A DNA stretch of 64,000 bases from Rhodospirillaceae bacterium (GCA_002722055.1 PBKD01000015.1:62001-126000), one strand, 5' to 3'. Shown: positions 36,724-46,573, numbered from the stretch's first letter. Notes: generated by a model not told the origin, from the letters alone. Numbers and translations: made by a program.

Positions 36724-38208
36724 TTAGTTAGACCAGTTCATTGCTGAAACTTCGTTAATAAAAGCTGGCCAACTTGCCCAAAATCCATTAAGACCTCTCT
36801 GAGCTACACCAACCTTTGCCATTTGAAAGAGAAAACCATTAGCTGCGTCCTCTGCTATCTTTCTTTGAGCAGCTTTCAAAAGTCTAGTCTGGTCAGAAGC
36901 ACTGGTAGACTCTTCAAACTCAGAGTAAATTTTGTCAAAAGCTGCACTCTCATATTGCCAATAGTAAGGTTTTCTTGAGTAATTACCGATATCCATTGGT
37001 TCAACATGGGATACTATTGTTAAATCATATTGTTTCTTTTTATATACTTGATCTAACCAAACAGGCCATTCAACGTTTTCAATTTTTGCTGTAATGCCGA
37101 CTTCGCTTAACATGGCTGCAATAACTTCACCACCGCGTCTTGCATAGCTAGGTGGAGGAAGTTTCAGAGATAATTCAATATTCTCTGCACCTGCCTCTTT
37201 AAGAAGTTTTCTAGCTTTATTTTGGTCAAACGGGTACATTCCGGTTAGGTCTACATATGCTGCATTATGAGGTGCAAAATGAGATCCTATTGGTGTACCA
37301 TGTCCCTCCATAGCTGCATTAATTAATGCTTTTCTATTAATTGCGTGTTGAATAGCTCTTCTTACCCTAACATCAGATAAATATTTGGCCTTATTATTGA
37401 ACGCTAGGATTGTTTCACCTTCAGTTGTACCTGCAACAGCATTAAATTTTGAATCTTTTTCAAACTTAGAAAACATTTCTGGAGCTGAAAGGTTTGGCAT
37501 ATAGTCTAATTCACCAGTCATTAACGCATTAACCTGCGCGTTTGCATCATTAATAAATCTAAATTTTGCATTTTTAATCTTAATTTTTGATGCATTTCGG
37601 TGTCCATCAAAAAGTGTCATTTCAACTGAGTCACCCTTGGTCCACTTAACAAATTTATATGGGCCAGTTCCTATAGGGTTGGTTCCATTATTTTCTGCTG
37701 ACTTAGCATCAACTATAGCCCCTGTAGATTGAGCTAATTTAAACAAGAATAATGCACTTCTTTTCTTTAATTTAATAACTACCGTATGTTTATCTGGAGT
37801 TTGTATTGAATCTATAGCCCTATACATTTTCTTATTTTTATTTTTACTTTCTTCACCAGCAGCTCTATCAAAACTAAACTTAACATCATCTGAGGTAAAA
37901 TCAGAGCCATCATGGAATTTAACCCCTTTAAGAAGTTTGAATGTATAAGTCAGTCCGTCGTTTGATACTTTCCAACTTGAGGCAAGCATAGGACCTACAA
38001 CACCTTTTTCACTAATTCGTGTTAGCCCTTCAAAAATATTATACCAAGTTACTTGGCTAATAGCCGCAGCTGCTCCAGCTGTTGGGTCAAGCCCTGGTGC
38101 TGGTTCTAGACGCATTCCTATAGTAACTGAATCTTTGGCAAAAGAATTAGTTACAAAAGAGAATAGTGCAATTTGTATTACGGCAAATGCAAGAATAATC
38201 TTTCTCAT
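36724..38208 (-). CDS. Peptide ABC transporter substrate-binding protein (SBP family 5)
   Basis: A 494-residue periplasmic protein with a clear signal peptide (MRKIILAFAVIQIALFSFVT, cleavage probably after NSFA). The family-5 binding fold is shown by WYNIFEGLTR, LLKGVKFHDGSDFTSDDVKFS, GTGPYKFVKWTKGDSVEM and RVRRAIQHAINRKALI. It should capture peptides or similar ligands for the permease complex encoded at 30381-33958 on the opposite strand. A strong AGGGGG site lies five bases before the ATG, and a strong terminator follows, consistent with high expression. Exact ligand unknown. Confidence 0.94.
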   Translation of the reverse strand: MRKIILAFAVIQIALFSFVTNSFAKDSVTIGMRLEPAPGLDPTAGAAAAISQVTWYNIFEGLTRISEKGVVGPMLASSWKVSNDGLTYTFKLLKGVKFHDGSDFTSDDVKFSFDRAAGEESKNKNKKMYRAIDSIQTPDKHTVVIKLKKRSALFLFKLAQSTGAIVDAKSAENNGTNPIGTGPYKFVKWTKGDSVEMTLFDGHRNASKIKIKNAKFRFINDANAQVNALMTGELDYMPNLSAPEMFSKFEKDSKFNAVAGTTEGETILAFNNKAKYLSDVRVRRAIQHAINRKALINAAMEGHGTPIGSHFAPHNAAYVDLTGMYPFDQNKARKLLKEAGAENIELSLKLPPPSYARRGGEVIAAMLSEVGITAKIENVEWPVWLDQVYKKKQYDLTIVSHVEPMDIGNYSRKPYYWQYESAAFDKIYSEFEESTSASDQTRLLKAAQRKIAEDAANGFLFQMAKVGVAQRGLNGFWASWPAFINEVSAMNWSN

Positions 38209-38331
38209 AATTTCCCCCTAAATTAATGGAGGTAGATTATATTTTCTTTCCTCCAATATTTGAAATTTTTAATAATTAGATATTATAATATACCCAATAC
38301 AAATAAATAAATATTAAAAAGAGAAGAATCA

Positions 38332-39771
38332 ATGGAAAAAGGACAAAACCTTATATCAGGCACCTGGGTAAACTCTAAGTCTGAGGATATTATTCAACTA
38401 ATTAATCCATCCGATGGGGGTAATTTTGCCTCAATTCCGCGTTCAGGTGCAATAGATATCGATTTAGCTGCAAAATCAGCAAGGAGGGCATTTGATAAAC
38501 ATTGGTCAAAAACCCCAGCTTTTGAGAGAGGTAAATATCTTCAGAAGATAAGCAATAAAATATATGAGTCAATTGATGAACTTGCTATAATTGAGTCAAA
38601 AGATACAGGTAAACCTTTAAAGCAGAGCAGGGTTGATGCCCAAGTTGCCGCAAGGTATTTTGAATTTTATGCTGGAGCTGCGGATAAAATTCATGGAGAA
38701 GTGATTCCTTCACAACAGGGTATCAATTCATTTACTAAAAGAGAACCGCATGGGGTCACAGGTCATATAATTCCATGGAATTATCCTTTGCAAATGGGTT
38801 CAAGAACATTTGCTGCATCATTAGCTGCAGGTAATTGTGTAGTAATAAAACCAGCGGAAGAAGCTTGTCTTTCTGTTTTAAAAATTGCTAATTTTGCCAT
38901 AGAACTCGGTTTACCACCTGATGTTATAAACATTGTTACAGGTTATGGTGATGAAACAGGAGCCTATTTATGTAAGCACAGAGATATAGATCATGTATGT
39001 TTTACTGGTTCTCCGGAAGTAGGTTCTTTAGTTCAACAAAATGTTGCACTTTCAAATAAGAGTTGCACAATGGAATTAGGAGGTAAATCACCCCATATTG
39101 TTTTTTCTGATTGCGATTTAGAGAATGCTATGCCAGTGATTCTAAATTCAATTATTCAAAATTCTGGTCAAACATGTTCTGCTGGAAGTAGATTGATTAT
39201 TGATAAAGATATAAAAGAAAAGTTCTTAAATTTGTTTACAGAAAAATTTTCAAACCTTTTAGTTGGGAGTTCAGATATGGATTTAGATATGGGCCCCCTT
39301 ATTAGTGAAACACAAAAAAATCGTGTGTTGAGTTTTTATGATAAGGCAAAAAAAGATAGTATCCCTATTCTAGCCTCAGGATCTATTTCAGAACAAGTTT
39401 CAAAAAATGGCTTTTATGTAAATCCATTATTACTCGGTCCTGTACCAGTTAATAGTACACTAGCTACAGATGAAATTTTTGGTCCTTATCTTTGTGTTAT
39501 TCCTTTTTCAAATGAAGATGAAGCTGTATCAATAGCAAATGGAACTGATTATGGTTTAACTGCAGGAATATGGACTAAAGATGGATCCCGACAAATGAGA
39601 GTTGCAAACTCTTTAAAATGTGGTCAGGTTTTTATTAATTGTTATGGAGCCGGTGGGGGTGTAGAAATTCCTTTCGGTGGTATGAAAAAATCAGGTTTTG
39701 GAAGAGAAAAAGGTATGGAAGGCTTGAGAGAGTTAACAGTATGTAAGACAATAGTTCAGAAATTTAATTAA
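38332..39771 (+). CDS. NAD(P)-dependent aldehyde dehydrogenase
   Basis: This 479-residue enzyme oxidises an aldehyde to its acid. Catalytic residues are visible: Asn150 (PWNYPL), Glu248 (MELGGKSP) and Cys282 (NSGQTCSAGSR). FTGSPEVG marks the cofactor site, and FGPYLCVIPF and PFGGMKKSGFGREKG are conserved C-terminal blocks. It resembles betaine-aldehyde/aminobutyraldehyde-type dehydrogenases in motif usage but the substrate cannot be fixed. GAGAAGA precedes the ATG. It is divergent from the peptide-binding protein and followed after 16 bases by an SDR, probably one operon. Confidence 0.93.
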   Translation: MEKGQNLISGTWVNSKSEDIIQLINPSDGGNFASIPRSGAIDIDLAAKSARRAFDKHWSKTPAFERGKYLQKISNKIYESIDELAIIESKDTGKPLKQSRVDAQVAARYFEFYAGAADKIHGEVIPSQQGINSFTKREPHGVTGHIIPWNYPLQMGSRTFAASLAAGNCVVIKPAEEACLSVLKIANFAIELGLPPDVINIVTGYGDETGAYLCKHRDIDHVCFTGSPEVGSLVQQNVALSNKSCTMELGGKSPHIVFSDCDLENAMPVILNSIIQNSGQTCSAGSRLIIDKDIKEKFLNLFTEKFSNLLVGSSDMDLDMGPLISETQKNRVLSFYDKAKKDSIPILASGSISEQVSKNGFYVNPLLLGPVPVNSTLATDEIFGPYLCVIPFSNEDEAVSIANGTDYGLTAGIWTKDGSRQMRVANSLKCGQVFINCYGAGGGVEIPFGGMKKSGFGREKGMEGLRELTVCKTIVQKFN

Positions 39772-39787
39772 AATAGGTTGGTTATAA

Positions 39788-40549
39788 ATGAAATTAAAAA
39801 ATAAAGTATCAATTATTACAGGGGCAGCGTCTGGATTTGGTAAAGGTATAGCTGAATTATTTGCAAAAGAGGGGTCTAAAGTAATTATAGCTGACATAAA
39901 TGAAATTTCTGGGCGTAAAGTTGCAGACCAAATAAATAATTTGGGTGGAATAGCAGAGTATATAAAAACCGATGTATCTAAAAAAGAGTCAATGAAAAAT
40001 TTAATTGATTGTACCAGTGATATATTTGGATGTCTTGATATTTTAGTCAGTAATGCTGGTTGGTCATATACTAATAAACCTTCTACAGAAGTTACTGAAA
40101 AGGAATTAGACAAACTTTATAATATAAATGTAAAGTCTCTTTTTTTTGGAACAGTCTTTGCAGTTGATTTGATGAAAAAGAATAGTAAAGGTGGCGTGCT
40201 AATTAATATAGCGTCAACAGCAGCTGTTAGGCCCAGACCAAATTTAACTTGGTATAATGCAACCAAAGGAGCAGCTGTGACTATTACGAAATCTCTAGCT
40301 ATTGAGTTGGCGGGTGATGGGATAAGGGTATGTGCAATTAACCCTGTAATAGGAGAAACTGGGATGCTTGAAACATTTATGGGGATGCCTGATACACCAA
40401 AAAATAGAGAAAAATTTATGCAAACTATACCCCTAGGGAGGTTTAGTAAGCCAAGTGATATTGCTAATGCTGCTTTGTTTTTAGCTAATGATGATTCAAA
40501 TTTTATAACTGGTGTATGTTTAGAAGTTGATGGTGGAAGGTGCGTCTAA
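39788..40549 (+). CDS. Short-chain dehydrogenase/reductase (classical SDR)
   Basis: A 253-residue classical SDR with the cofactor loop TGAASGFGKG (11-20), Asp36 after IIAD (suggesting NAD preference), SNAG (88-91), Ser143, Tyr156 and Lys160 (YNATK), and a terminal FITGVCLEVDGG block. Members oxidise or reduce secondary alcohols and ketones. It follows the aldehyde dehydrogenase by 16 bases, so an alcohol-aldehyde-acid sequence is possible. The loop carries Phe rather than the usual Ile in TGxxxGxG, a common variant. Confidence 0.92.
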   Translation: MKLKNKVSIITGAASGFGKGIAELFAKEGSKVIIADINEISGRKVADQINNLGGIAEYIKTDVSKKESMKNLIDCTSDIFGCLDILVSNAGWSYTNKPSTEVTEKELDKLYNINVKSLFFGTVFAVDLMKKNSKGGVLINIASTAAVRPRPNLTWYNATKGAAVTITKSLAIELAGDGIRVCAINPVIGETGMLETFMGMPDTPKNREKFMQTIPLGRFSKPSDIANAALFLANDDSNFITGVCLEVDGGRCV

Positions 40550-40551
40550 AA

Positions 40552-41418
40552 CTATTTTTCAAATTTATCAAACTCTAATTTAGCTTTAGTAAAATATTTT
40601 TTAAATTTATTAATATCCTTAACTTCGGAATTTACATAACTCTTACTTTTTTCAATATAACAAATATGAGAAGTTAATCCATTTCCTTTACTCCAATGAT
40701 GTAATGAGAATGCTGATGGTTCATTGTTGATATGTAAAAATTTATTTCCCTTTATATCTAATTCAATTTGGTGTGCAGTGCTTGGAGCTATATGTCCAAA
40801 TGTTCCAGCCCATTTTTTTTGTATTGATCTGTGAACATGCCCTGCAAGAATAGCTTCGATATTTGTATAACTTTCAATTATTTGTTTTAATTTTTTTCTA
40901 CCTTTTAATCCAATAGCATCCATCCACCAAATCCCACTATCAAATGGTGGATGATGAAGGAAAATAATAATTGGCTTATCTTTATTTTGAAATAATATTT
41001 CTTTTAGCCATTTTATTCTTTCTTCACATACTTCACCCTCAGGTTTTCCTTCTACTAGAGTGTCTATAAAAATTAAGAATACTGGTAAATTATTTTTAGT
41101 ATAGCAAAAAAATTTATTATTATATAAATATTTTTGATTAGAAAATATCTTAATCAGGTTTTCTCTTTTATCGTGGTTACCTGGTATCATAAGAACTTTA
41201 GGAATAGATTTAGAAATAATTTTTTGGAGAACCTTATATTCGCTTATATATCCATTATCTGTTAGGTCTCCCGTAGCAACTACTAAATCAATTTTGGGTT
41301 CAAAACTATTTATCTTATTAATGGTCTTTTCAAGCTGTATATTATTTAAATTATTTTGACTTTCATTATTAACAATATGCATATCTGATATTTGAGCGAT
41401 AAAAAATTCATTTTTCAT
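40552..41418 (-). CDS. Calcineurin-like metallophosphoesterase (CpdA-like)
   Basis: This 288-residue protein has the full two-metal phosphoesterase set: Asp12 and His14 (ISDMHI), Asp51 (ATGDLTDNG), Asn81-His82 (PGNHDKR), a His in FLHHPPFDSG (155-156) and His194/His196 (AGHVHRS). Layout and length match the cyclic nucleotide phosphodiesterase-like class III family, so hydrolysis of cAMP or another phosphodiester is likely. It is convergent with the SDR, with two bases between, and otherwise monocistronic. Confidence 0.9.
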   Translation of the reverse strand: MKNEFFIAQISDMHIVNNESQNNLNNIQLEKTINKINSFEPKIDLVVATGDLTDNGYISEYKVLQKIISKSIPKVLMIPGNHDKRENLIKIFSNQKYLYNNKFFCYTKNNLPVFLIFIDTLVEGKPEGEVCEERIKWLKEILFQNKDKPIIIFLHHPPFDSGIWWMDAIGLKGRKKLKQIIESYTNIEAILAGHVHRSIQKKWAGTFGHIAPSTAHQIELDIKGNKFLHINNEPSAFSLHHWSKGNGLTSHICYIEKSKSYVNSEVKDINKFKKYFTKAKLEFDKFEK

Positions 41419-41596
41419 AATTAGATCTTTTTGTATAAAATAAATTATTTTGGTTAGTGCAAGGAATAATGATATAACCTTTAAAGTGTATATATTATAT
41501 TATTCTAGAGGAAAAAGATATTTAATTTATATTATTATTGAGAACAAAATATTTTTACTTTAAGATATGATTGTTATTTAATTAAAGGTGGAACTT

Positions 41597-42388
41597 ATGA
41601 AACTTTATGAAGCAAATATATCAAATACTTCTCTAAAATATTTTAAAATAGGGAAGGGTAAGCCTTTAGTATATATTCCTTCTTTTGAAGGTTTTTTGCA
41701 TACACATAGTATAAAAGAACTTTCTAAATCTTTTGAAATATTTATTCCTCTAATTCCAGGTATATTTAATACGCCAAAAATTGATGGCTATGATTCAATT
41801 GAGGATCTCTCAGATTTATTTATAGAGTTTATAGAGCAAATAGAATATGAAAAAGTTGATTTAATTGGTTATTCACTAGGTGGGTATTTAGCTTCATGGA
41901 TTGCAGTAAAAAAATCAGATATTATTGATCAATTAGTTTTGATATCACCTTTAGGTTTTAATTTGAATGATAAAAGAATAGAATTAGATAAACAAAGTTT
42001 TGAAAAATTAGTATATAAATACTCAGACGGTTTTGAAGCTTTAAAAAATAACGAAAATATTGTTACACAAAGTCATCTAGATCTTTATAAGTACCAAAAA
42101 TTAGATGAAAAACTCTTAGAACAATTATCTTCTCTAAAAAATCTCACTTTAATTCTTATTGGTAATGATGACCCGATTGTTCCATCAATTTCTGGACAAA
42201 TGATTAAAGAGAAAATAGAACATTCCTATTTTATTTATGTCTATGACTCTGGCCATGGTATAGAAATTGATCAACCAGATAGAGTTGCAAACTTATTGTC
42301 TGATTTTTTAATGAGGGGTCAAGCATTTATAGTGAACTGGGGCGGAAGAGATGAGACTGAAGCACCAACCAGAGAAATGGCAAATTAA
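41597..42388 (+). CDS. Alpha/beta-fold hydrolase, meta-cleavage hydrolase-like
   Basis: A 263-residue hydrolase with a complete triad: Ser93 (GYSLGGYLA), Asp192 (GNDDPIVP) and His220 (DSGHGIE). The short cap and overall length resemble C-C hydrolases and small esterases. The frame is open from a GTG at 41588, but that codon lies inside the AGGTGG ribosome site that serves the ATG at 41597, so 41597 is used. It leads a three-gene same-strand group with a TMADH-type flavoenzyme and a glutathionyl-hydroquinone reductase. Substrate unknown. Confidence 0.85.
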   Translation: MKLYEANISNTSLKYFKIGKGKPLVYIPSFEGFLHTHSIKELSKSFEIFIPLIPGIFNTPKIDGYDSIEDLSDLFIEFIEQIEYEKVDLIGYSLGGYLASWIAVKKSDIIDQLVLISPLGFNLNDKRIELDKQSFEKLVYKYSDGFEALKNNENIVTQSHLDLYKYQKLDEKLLEQLSSLKNLTLILIGNDDPIVPSISGQMIKEKIEHSYFIYVYDSGHGIEIDQPDRVANLLSDFLMRGQAFIVNWGGRDETEAPTREMAN

Positions 42389-42411
42389 ATTATTAGGTAT
42401 AAGTAAAAAAG

Positions 42412-44394
42412 TTGACTGATAGCGAATATCCAAATCTCTTTTCAAATTTTGAGTTAGCTGGAAATACTCTTAAAAATAGAATAATTCACTCAGCTATGTC
42501 GACAAGATTTGCAAAGAATGGTGATGTGACTGAAGAGCTAATAAATTATCATAGAAGTCGAGCACAAGGTGGTGCGGCAATACTAATTGCAGAGCCTTTA
42601 GCCATGAGAAGAGATCAAGCCTCTAACACTAGAGTTAGAGTATTTGATCAAAATAATTTAGATAAATTAAAAGTGTGGTCAGAATCAATTAGAAAACATG
42701 ACTCGTATTTGCTAACTCAAATTCAAGAGCCAGGTCGAGGTCATCATAAGTCTGGTAGAAAAATTAAAGCGATTGGTCCCTCCTCACTTCCTGACGATTT
42801 AAGTTGGACAGTCCCAGAGGCTTTGGAAAAAGATGCAATTTATCAAATGATTGATGATTTTATTTTATCTTCAAAGAAATTAATGTCTGCTGGTTTTAGT
42901 GGTGTAGAAATTTCAGCAGGTCATGGGCATATTTTTCATCAATTTTTATCACCCTGGTCAAATCATAGAAATGATGATTTTGGAGGAAACATTGAAAATA
43001 GAGTCAAAATTTTGATAGATCTTATTTCAGGTATAAGATCAGCCTGTTCTAAAAATTTTATTATTGGTCTTAGATTGCCTGGGGATGATTTTGTTGAGGG
43101 TGGCATTGATGAAACTGAGTCCTCTCTTATAACTGACTTAATTTCTTTAAAAACAAAAGTTGATTTTTTTTGTTGGGTTCAAGGTGGGCATCATAGATCT
43201 CTAGAAATGCATTTACCAGATATGCATTTTCCAAGGGGTACTTATCTACCATTAATAAAAAGATTAAAAAATAGTACAAATGGGGTTCCTGTTGCAGCAG
43301 TTGGAAGGATATTAGAGCCAGTTCAAGCAGAAACTTTAATTTCAGATGGTATTGCTGAGTTAGTAATGTTAGGTCGCACATTAGTAACTGATGCTGCATG
43401 GGGCTTAAAATCATTACAAAACCGGGATAACGATATTAGGAAATGTGTTTCGTGTAATAATTGTTGGGGTGTCATTAATCAAGATCAACCTTTGCAATGT
43501 GATAATAATCCGAGGGTTGGTTTTGAGAATGAAATCGATTGGCTTCCTGAAAAGTCAATAAAAAAGAAGAAAGTTGTTATCGTTGGAGGAGGTATATCAG
43601 GGTTAGAGGCAGCTTGGGTTTCTGCTGCCAAAGGCCATGATGTAACTCTATTTTCTTCCTCTGACGAATTAGGAGGTAAATGTAAATTAAATGCAACTAT
43701 TCCAGGTTGTGAGACATTAAGTTCAATTTATGATTACCAAAAAGTAATGATCTCAAAATTTAATGTTGATATAAGATTGAATTGGTTTGCTACCTCAAAA
43801 GATGTTCTAGATTTAAAACCAGAAGAAATTATTATTGCCACAGGTGGTAAAATGTTGTGGCCTTCATCATTGCCTGAACAATACAAAAATGATGGAATTA
43901 TTCTAGATTTAAGAGATGTAACTTCAAACTTTCTTTCAGTAAAATCAAGAGTTGGAGGAAATCTGGTTATTTATGATGCTGATGGAATGGATGGTACATA
44001 TTCTGCAGCAGAATACCTTAATTCTTTTTTTGATAAAGTTTTTATTATTACTGAAAGGGAATTAATTGGAAGAGATGAACCTGTTGTTAGAACACAGAGT
44101 ATTTTAAGAAGGGTATATAATGCAGGTATTGAAATAATTTCTTTATCTATTCCATCAAAAAAATCAAACTTTGAGAATGGTTTATTTGTATATAAAAATG
44201 TAATTACAAATAAAGAAGATATAATTGAAGATGTTAGTTTATTTACTTATTCAACTCAAAGAGAGCCGGATCAGTTATTATATAAAAAATTAAAAAACCA
44301 TATCAAAAATATTTATCTAATTGGGGATGCTTGTATCCCAAGGTCAACTATGATAAGTGTTCAGCAGGGTCATTATTTAGCTAATACATTATAA
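42412..44394 (+). CDS. Flavin/iron-sulfur oxidoreductase, TMADH and dienoyl-CoA reductase family
   Basis: This 660-residue protein has an FMN TIM barrel (1-340), a [4Fe-4S] site with Cys345, Cys348, Cys351 and Cys363 (CVSCNNCW, later LQCDNNP), and an FAD/NAD-type Rossmann part with VVIVGGGISGLEAAW from about residue 388. This order is that of trimethylamine dehydrogenase and 2,4-dienoyl-CoA reductase. The usual catalytic Tyr after HG is His173 (SAGHGHIFHQFLSPW). The start is TTG at 42412; no better codon exists before the first barrel strand. It belongs with the hydrolase before it and the reductase after it. Confidence 0.88.
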   Translation: MTDSEYPNLFSNFELAGNTLKNRIIHSAMSTRFAKNGDVTEELINYHRSRAQGGAAILIAEPLAMRRDQASNTRVRVFDQNNLDKLKVWSESIRKHDSYLLTQIQEPGRGHHKSGRKIKAIGPSSLPDDLSWTVPEALEKDAIYQMIDDFILSSKKLMSAGFSGVEISAGHGHIFHQFLSPWSNHRNDDFGGNIENRVKILIDLISGIRSACSKNFIIGLRLPGDDFVEGGIDETESSLITDLISLKTKVDFFCWVQGGHHRSLEMHLPDMHFPRGTYLPLIKRLKNSTNGVPVAAVGRILEPVQAETLISDGIAELVMLGRTLVTDAAWGLKSLQNRDNDIRKCVSCNNCWGVINQDQPLQCDNNPRVGFENEIDWLPEKSIKKKKVVIVGGGISGLEAAWVSAAKGHDVTLFSSSDELGGKCKLNATIPGCETLSSIYDYQKVMISKFNVDIRLNWFATSKDVLDLKPEEIIIATGGKMLWPSSLPEQYKNDGIILDLRDVTSNFLSVKSRVGGNLVIYDADGMDGTYSAAEYLNSFFDKVFIITERELIGRDEPVVRTQSILRRVYNAGIEIISLSIPSKKSNFENGLFVYKNVITNKEDIIEDVSLFTYSTQREPDQLLYKKLKNHIKNIYLIGDACIPRSTMISVQQGHYLANTL

Positions 44395-44405
44395 AAGAGT
44401 TGTTA

Positions 44406-45332
44406 ATGGGAAGATTAATTGATGGTAAGTGGTATTCGGGAGATGTTAATACCAGTGGAACCAAGGGTGATTATAAAAGAGTACCCAGAACATTTTTAAA
44501 TTTTATTGATAAAGAGGGTATGTTTTCTCCTGAATTAAATAGGTATCATTTATATGTAAGTTATGCCTGTCCATGGGCGCATAGAACTTTAATTATGAGA
44601 AAGCTGAAAAGCTTAGAAGATTTTATTTCTGTGAGTGTAGTAAGCCCAGAGATGATGGAAGAAGGTTGGAAATTTGATGATAAAATTAGTGGATCAACTG
44701 TTGATCATTTATACAATTGTAAAAATTTATCTGAAATTTATCAGAAAGCAGATAATAATATATCAACTACAGTTACTGTACCCATTTTATGGGATAAGAA
44801 AAACGAAACAATTGTAAATAACGAATCTTCTCAAATAATTAGAATATTTAATTCTGCTTTTAATCATTTAACAAATAATAATATTGATTTTTATCCTAAA
44901 GATTTAAGATCTGAAATTGATAAAATTAATGAGGAAATCTATCATAATATAAATAATGGTGTTTATAAAACTGGTTTTGCTAAAAATCAGGAATCATATA
45001 ATGTTGCAGTAAAAAATTTGTTCGAATCACTTGATAAGGTGGAAAGAGTTCTTGAGGGAAGGGATTTTTTAATAGGAAATAATATGACTGAAGCAGATAT
45101 AAGGCTTTTACCAACTTTAATTCGATTTGATTCTGTTTATTTTATTCACTTTAAATGTAGTATAAGAAGAATTAGTGAATACAAAAATATATCAAGGTAT
45201 TTAAATAAAAACCTCAGAATAGAAGCAATCAAAAATACAACTAATGAATTTCATATAAAGAGACATTATTATTTCTCTCACAGGATGTTAAATCCTTATG
45301 GAATTATTCCGCAAACATCCTATTCATCCTAA
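44406..45332 (+). CDS. Glutathionyl-hydroquinone reductase (YqjG/PcpF-like)
   Basis: A 308-residue Xi-class glutathione transferase. The family's catalytic Cys-Pro-Trp-Ala is seen at 55-58 (YVSYACPWAHRTLI), with WDKKNETIVNNESSQIIRIF and the C-terminal TEADIRLLPTLIRFD blocks. These enzymes reduce glutathionyl-(hydro)quinones using a second glutathione. The ATG at 44406 has a GAG site and is preferred to the in-frame TTG at 44400. It is 11 bases after the flavoenzyme, pointing to joint work on a quinone-forming substrate, which fits but is not proved. Confidence 0.92.
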   Translation: MGRLIDGKWYSGDVNTSGTKGDYKRVPRTFLNFIDKEGMFSPELNRYHLYVSYACPWAHRTLIMRKLKSLEDFISVSVVSPEMMEEGWKFDDKISGSTVDHLYNCKNLSEIYQKADNNISTTVTVPILWDKKNETIVNNESSQIIRIFNSAFNHLTNNNIDFYPKDLRSEIDKINEEIYHNINNGVYKTGFAKNQESYNVAVKNLFESLDKVERVLEGRDFLIGNNMTEADIRLLPTLIRFDSVYFIHFKCSIRRISEYKNISRYLNKNLRIEAIKNTTNEFHIKRHYYFSHRMLNPYGIIPQTSYSS

Positions 45333-45334
45333 CT

Positions 45335-46483
45335 TTATAAAACATTATATATTGTATCAATTATTTTCTTCCCTCTTGGTCCAAGTTCCATTTTATCATG
45401 CATGAGATTAGGAGTGTATCCAAAGGCGATATTTGCTTCTAGGTCAGAAAATCCAAATGAACCTCCTGCTCCCCAGTGACCAAAAGATTTTGGGTTTGGA
45501 CCCATAGGAAAAACTGGACAATTTATTTCGTATCCTAAAGCAAGTTTTATTGGAGAACCAATAATTGGATCATTTCCCTTGCTTTCACATTGAAACTTTA
45601 TAGCAGTATCTCTAGTTTTTTTACTAATAACTTTGTAGCCGTTATATTGACCATCATTCCTCAACATCTCAAATAAATTTGCTATTGACCTAGCATTACC
45701 ATGCCCTTGACCAGAACCAACTTCTCCTCCTCGCCAGTTTGAAGAGTTGAAATCTTCATTTTTATCAAAACCTTGCATAGATTTAGCAAAAATTGAGTTT
45801 TTATCTTTCATTGGTTCTTCAAGAAATTCTTCACCTGCAGCTTTTCGATACACATTTGCTACTCTTTGTAGTTCATGAGGGAGTAAAGAAAAATTAAAAT
45901 CAATATTAAGTAAATCAGAAAAATTTTTGCGATTAAATTCTGATAGTCTTAGTCCACTTACCTTTTGTATCAGTCCACCTACTAAATATCCATATGTCAT
46001 GTTTAAATAGACAGGTTTTTTACAAGGTTCCCAATTAGGTTTTGTATTTTCAATTGCTTCTATCATCAAATCCCAATTGTATAAGTCGCCATAACTTAAT
46101 TCTTTATCTACATAGGTAATAGCGCAAGTGTGATCAAATAGATTTCTAACAAGTATTTCATTTTTACCAAATTTACCAAAATTTTTCCAATAAGCAGCAA
46201 CAGGTTTATCTAAGTCTATTTGCTTTCTATCTAATAAAATATGACCCAATGTGGATACCAATGCTTTTGATACTGAAAAGGTTGATACTATGGTATCATG
46301 TTGCCAAGGAATTTTATTTTCTTTATTTGCCCATCCCCCCCAAATATCAATTACTTTCTTGCCATCTAAATATAAAGTAATAGCACAACCTTCTTCGTCA
46401 TTATTAATAAGCAGATCATCAACAACCTCTTTTATAACCCTAAACTTATAATCTACATAACCAGAACAAATAGGTTTTTCCAT
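45335..46483 (-). CDS. Class C beta-lactamase-fold serine hydrolase (EstB-like)
   Basis: This 382-residue cytoplasmic protein lacks a signal peptide. The SxxK motif is Ser70-Val-Ser-Lys73 (TFSVSK), a Tyr-containing YLNMTYGYLVGG block is at about 159-170, and GHWGAGGSFG near the C terminus stands in for the third motif. It is most like esterases or D-aminopeptidases of the class C fold (EstB, LACTB relatives), not a resistance enzyme. It ends two bases from the convergent reductase. Substrate unknown. Confidence 0.87.
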   Translation of the reverse strand: MEKPICSGYVDYKFRVIKEVVDDLLINNDEEGCAITLYLDGKKVIDIWGGWANKENKIPWQHDTIVSTFSVSKALVSTLGHILLDRKQIDLDKPVAAYWKNFGKFGKNEILVRNLFDHTCAITYVDKELSYGDLYNWDLMIEAIENTKPNWEPCKKPVYLNMTYGYLVGGLIQKVSGLRLSEFNRKNFSDLLNIDFNFSLLPHELQRVANVYRKAAGEEFLEEPMKDKNSIFAKSMQGFDKNEDFNSSNWRGGEVGSGQGHGNARSIANLFEMLRNDGQYNGYKVISKKTRDTAIKFQCESKGNDPIIGSPIKLALGYEINCPVFPMGPNPKSFGHWGAGGSFGFSDLEANIAFGYTPNLMHDKMELGPRGKKIIDTIYNVL

Positions 46484-46573
46484 AAGATTTTTCTTTAAAA
46501 TAAGTATTGAAATATTATAGTATTATATTTATAATTCTCATTTTACCTAATTAAATTTAATTTAATAGCAATT

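Noticed and set aside
38227-38255. TGGAGG...CCTCCA hairpin ahead of the substrate-binding protein gene
   Set aside because: Arms are six bases with a 17-base loop and no T-tract; too weak to call a regulatory hairpin.
45335-46483. Beta-lactamase resistance gene
   Set aside because: The protein has the class C fold motifs but no signal peptide and the motif pattern of EstB-like esterases.
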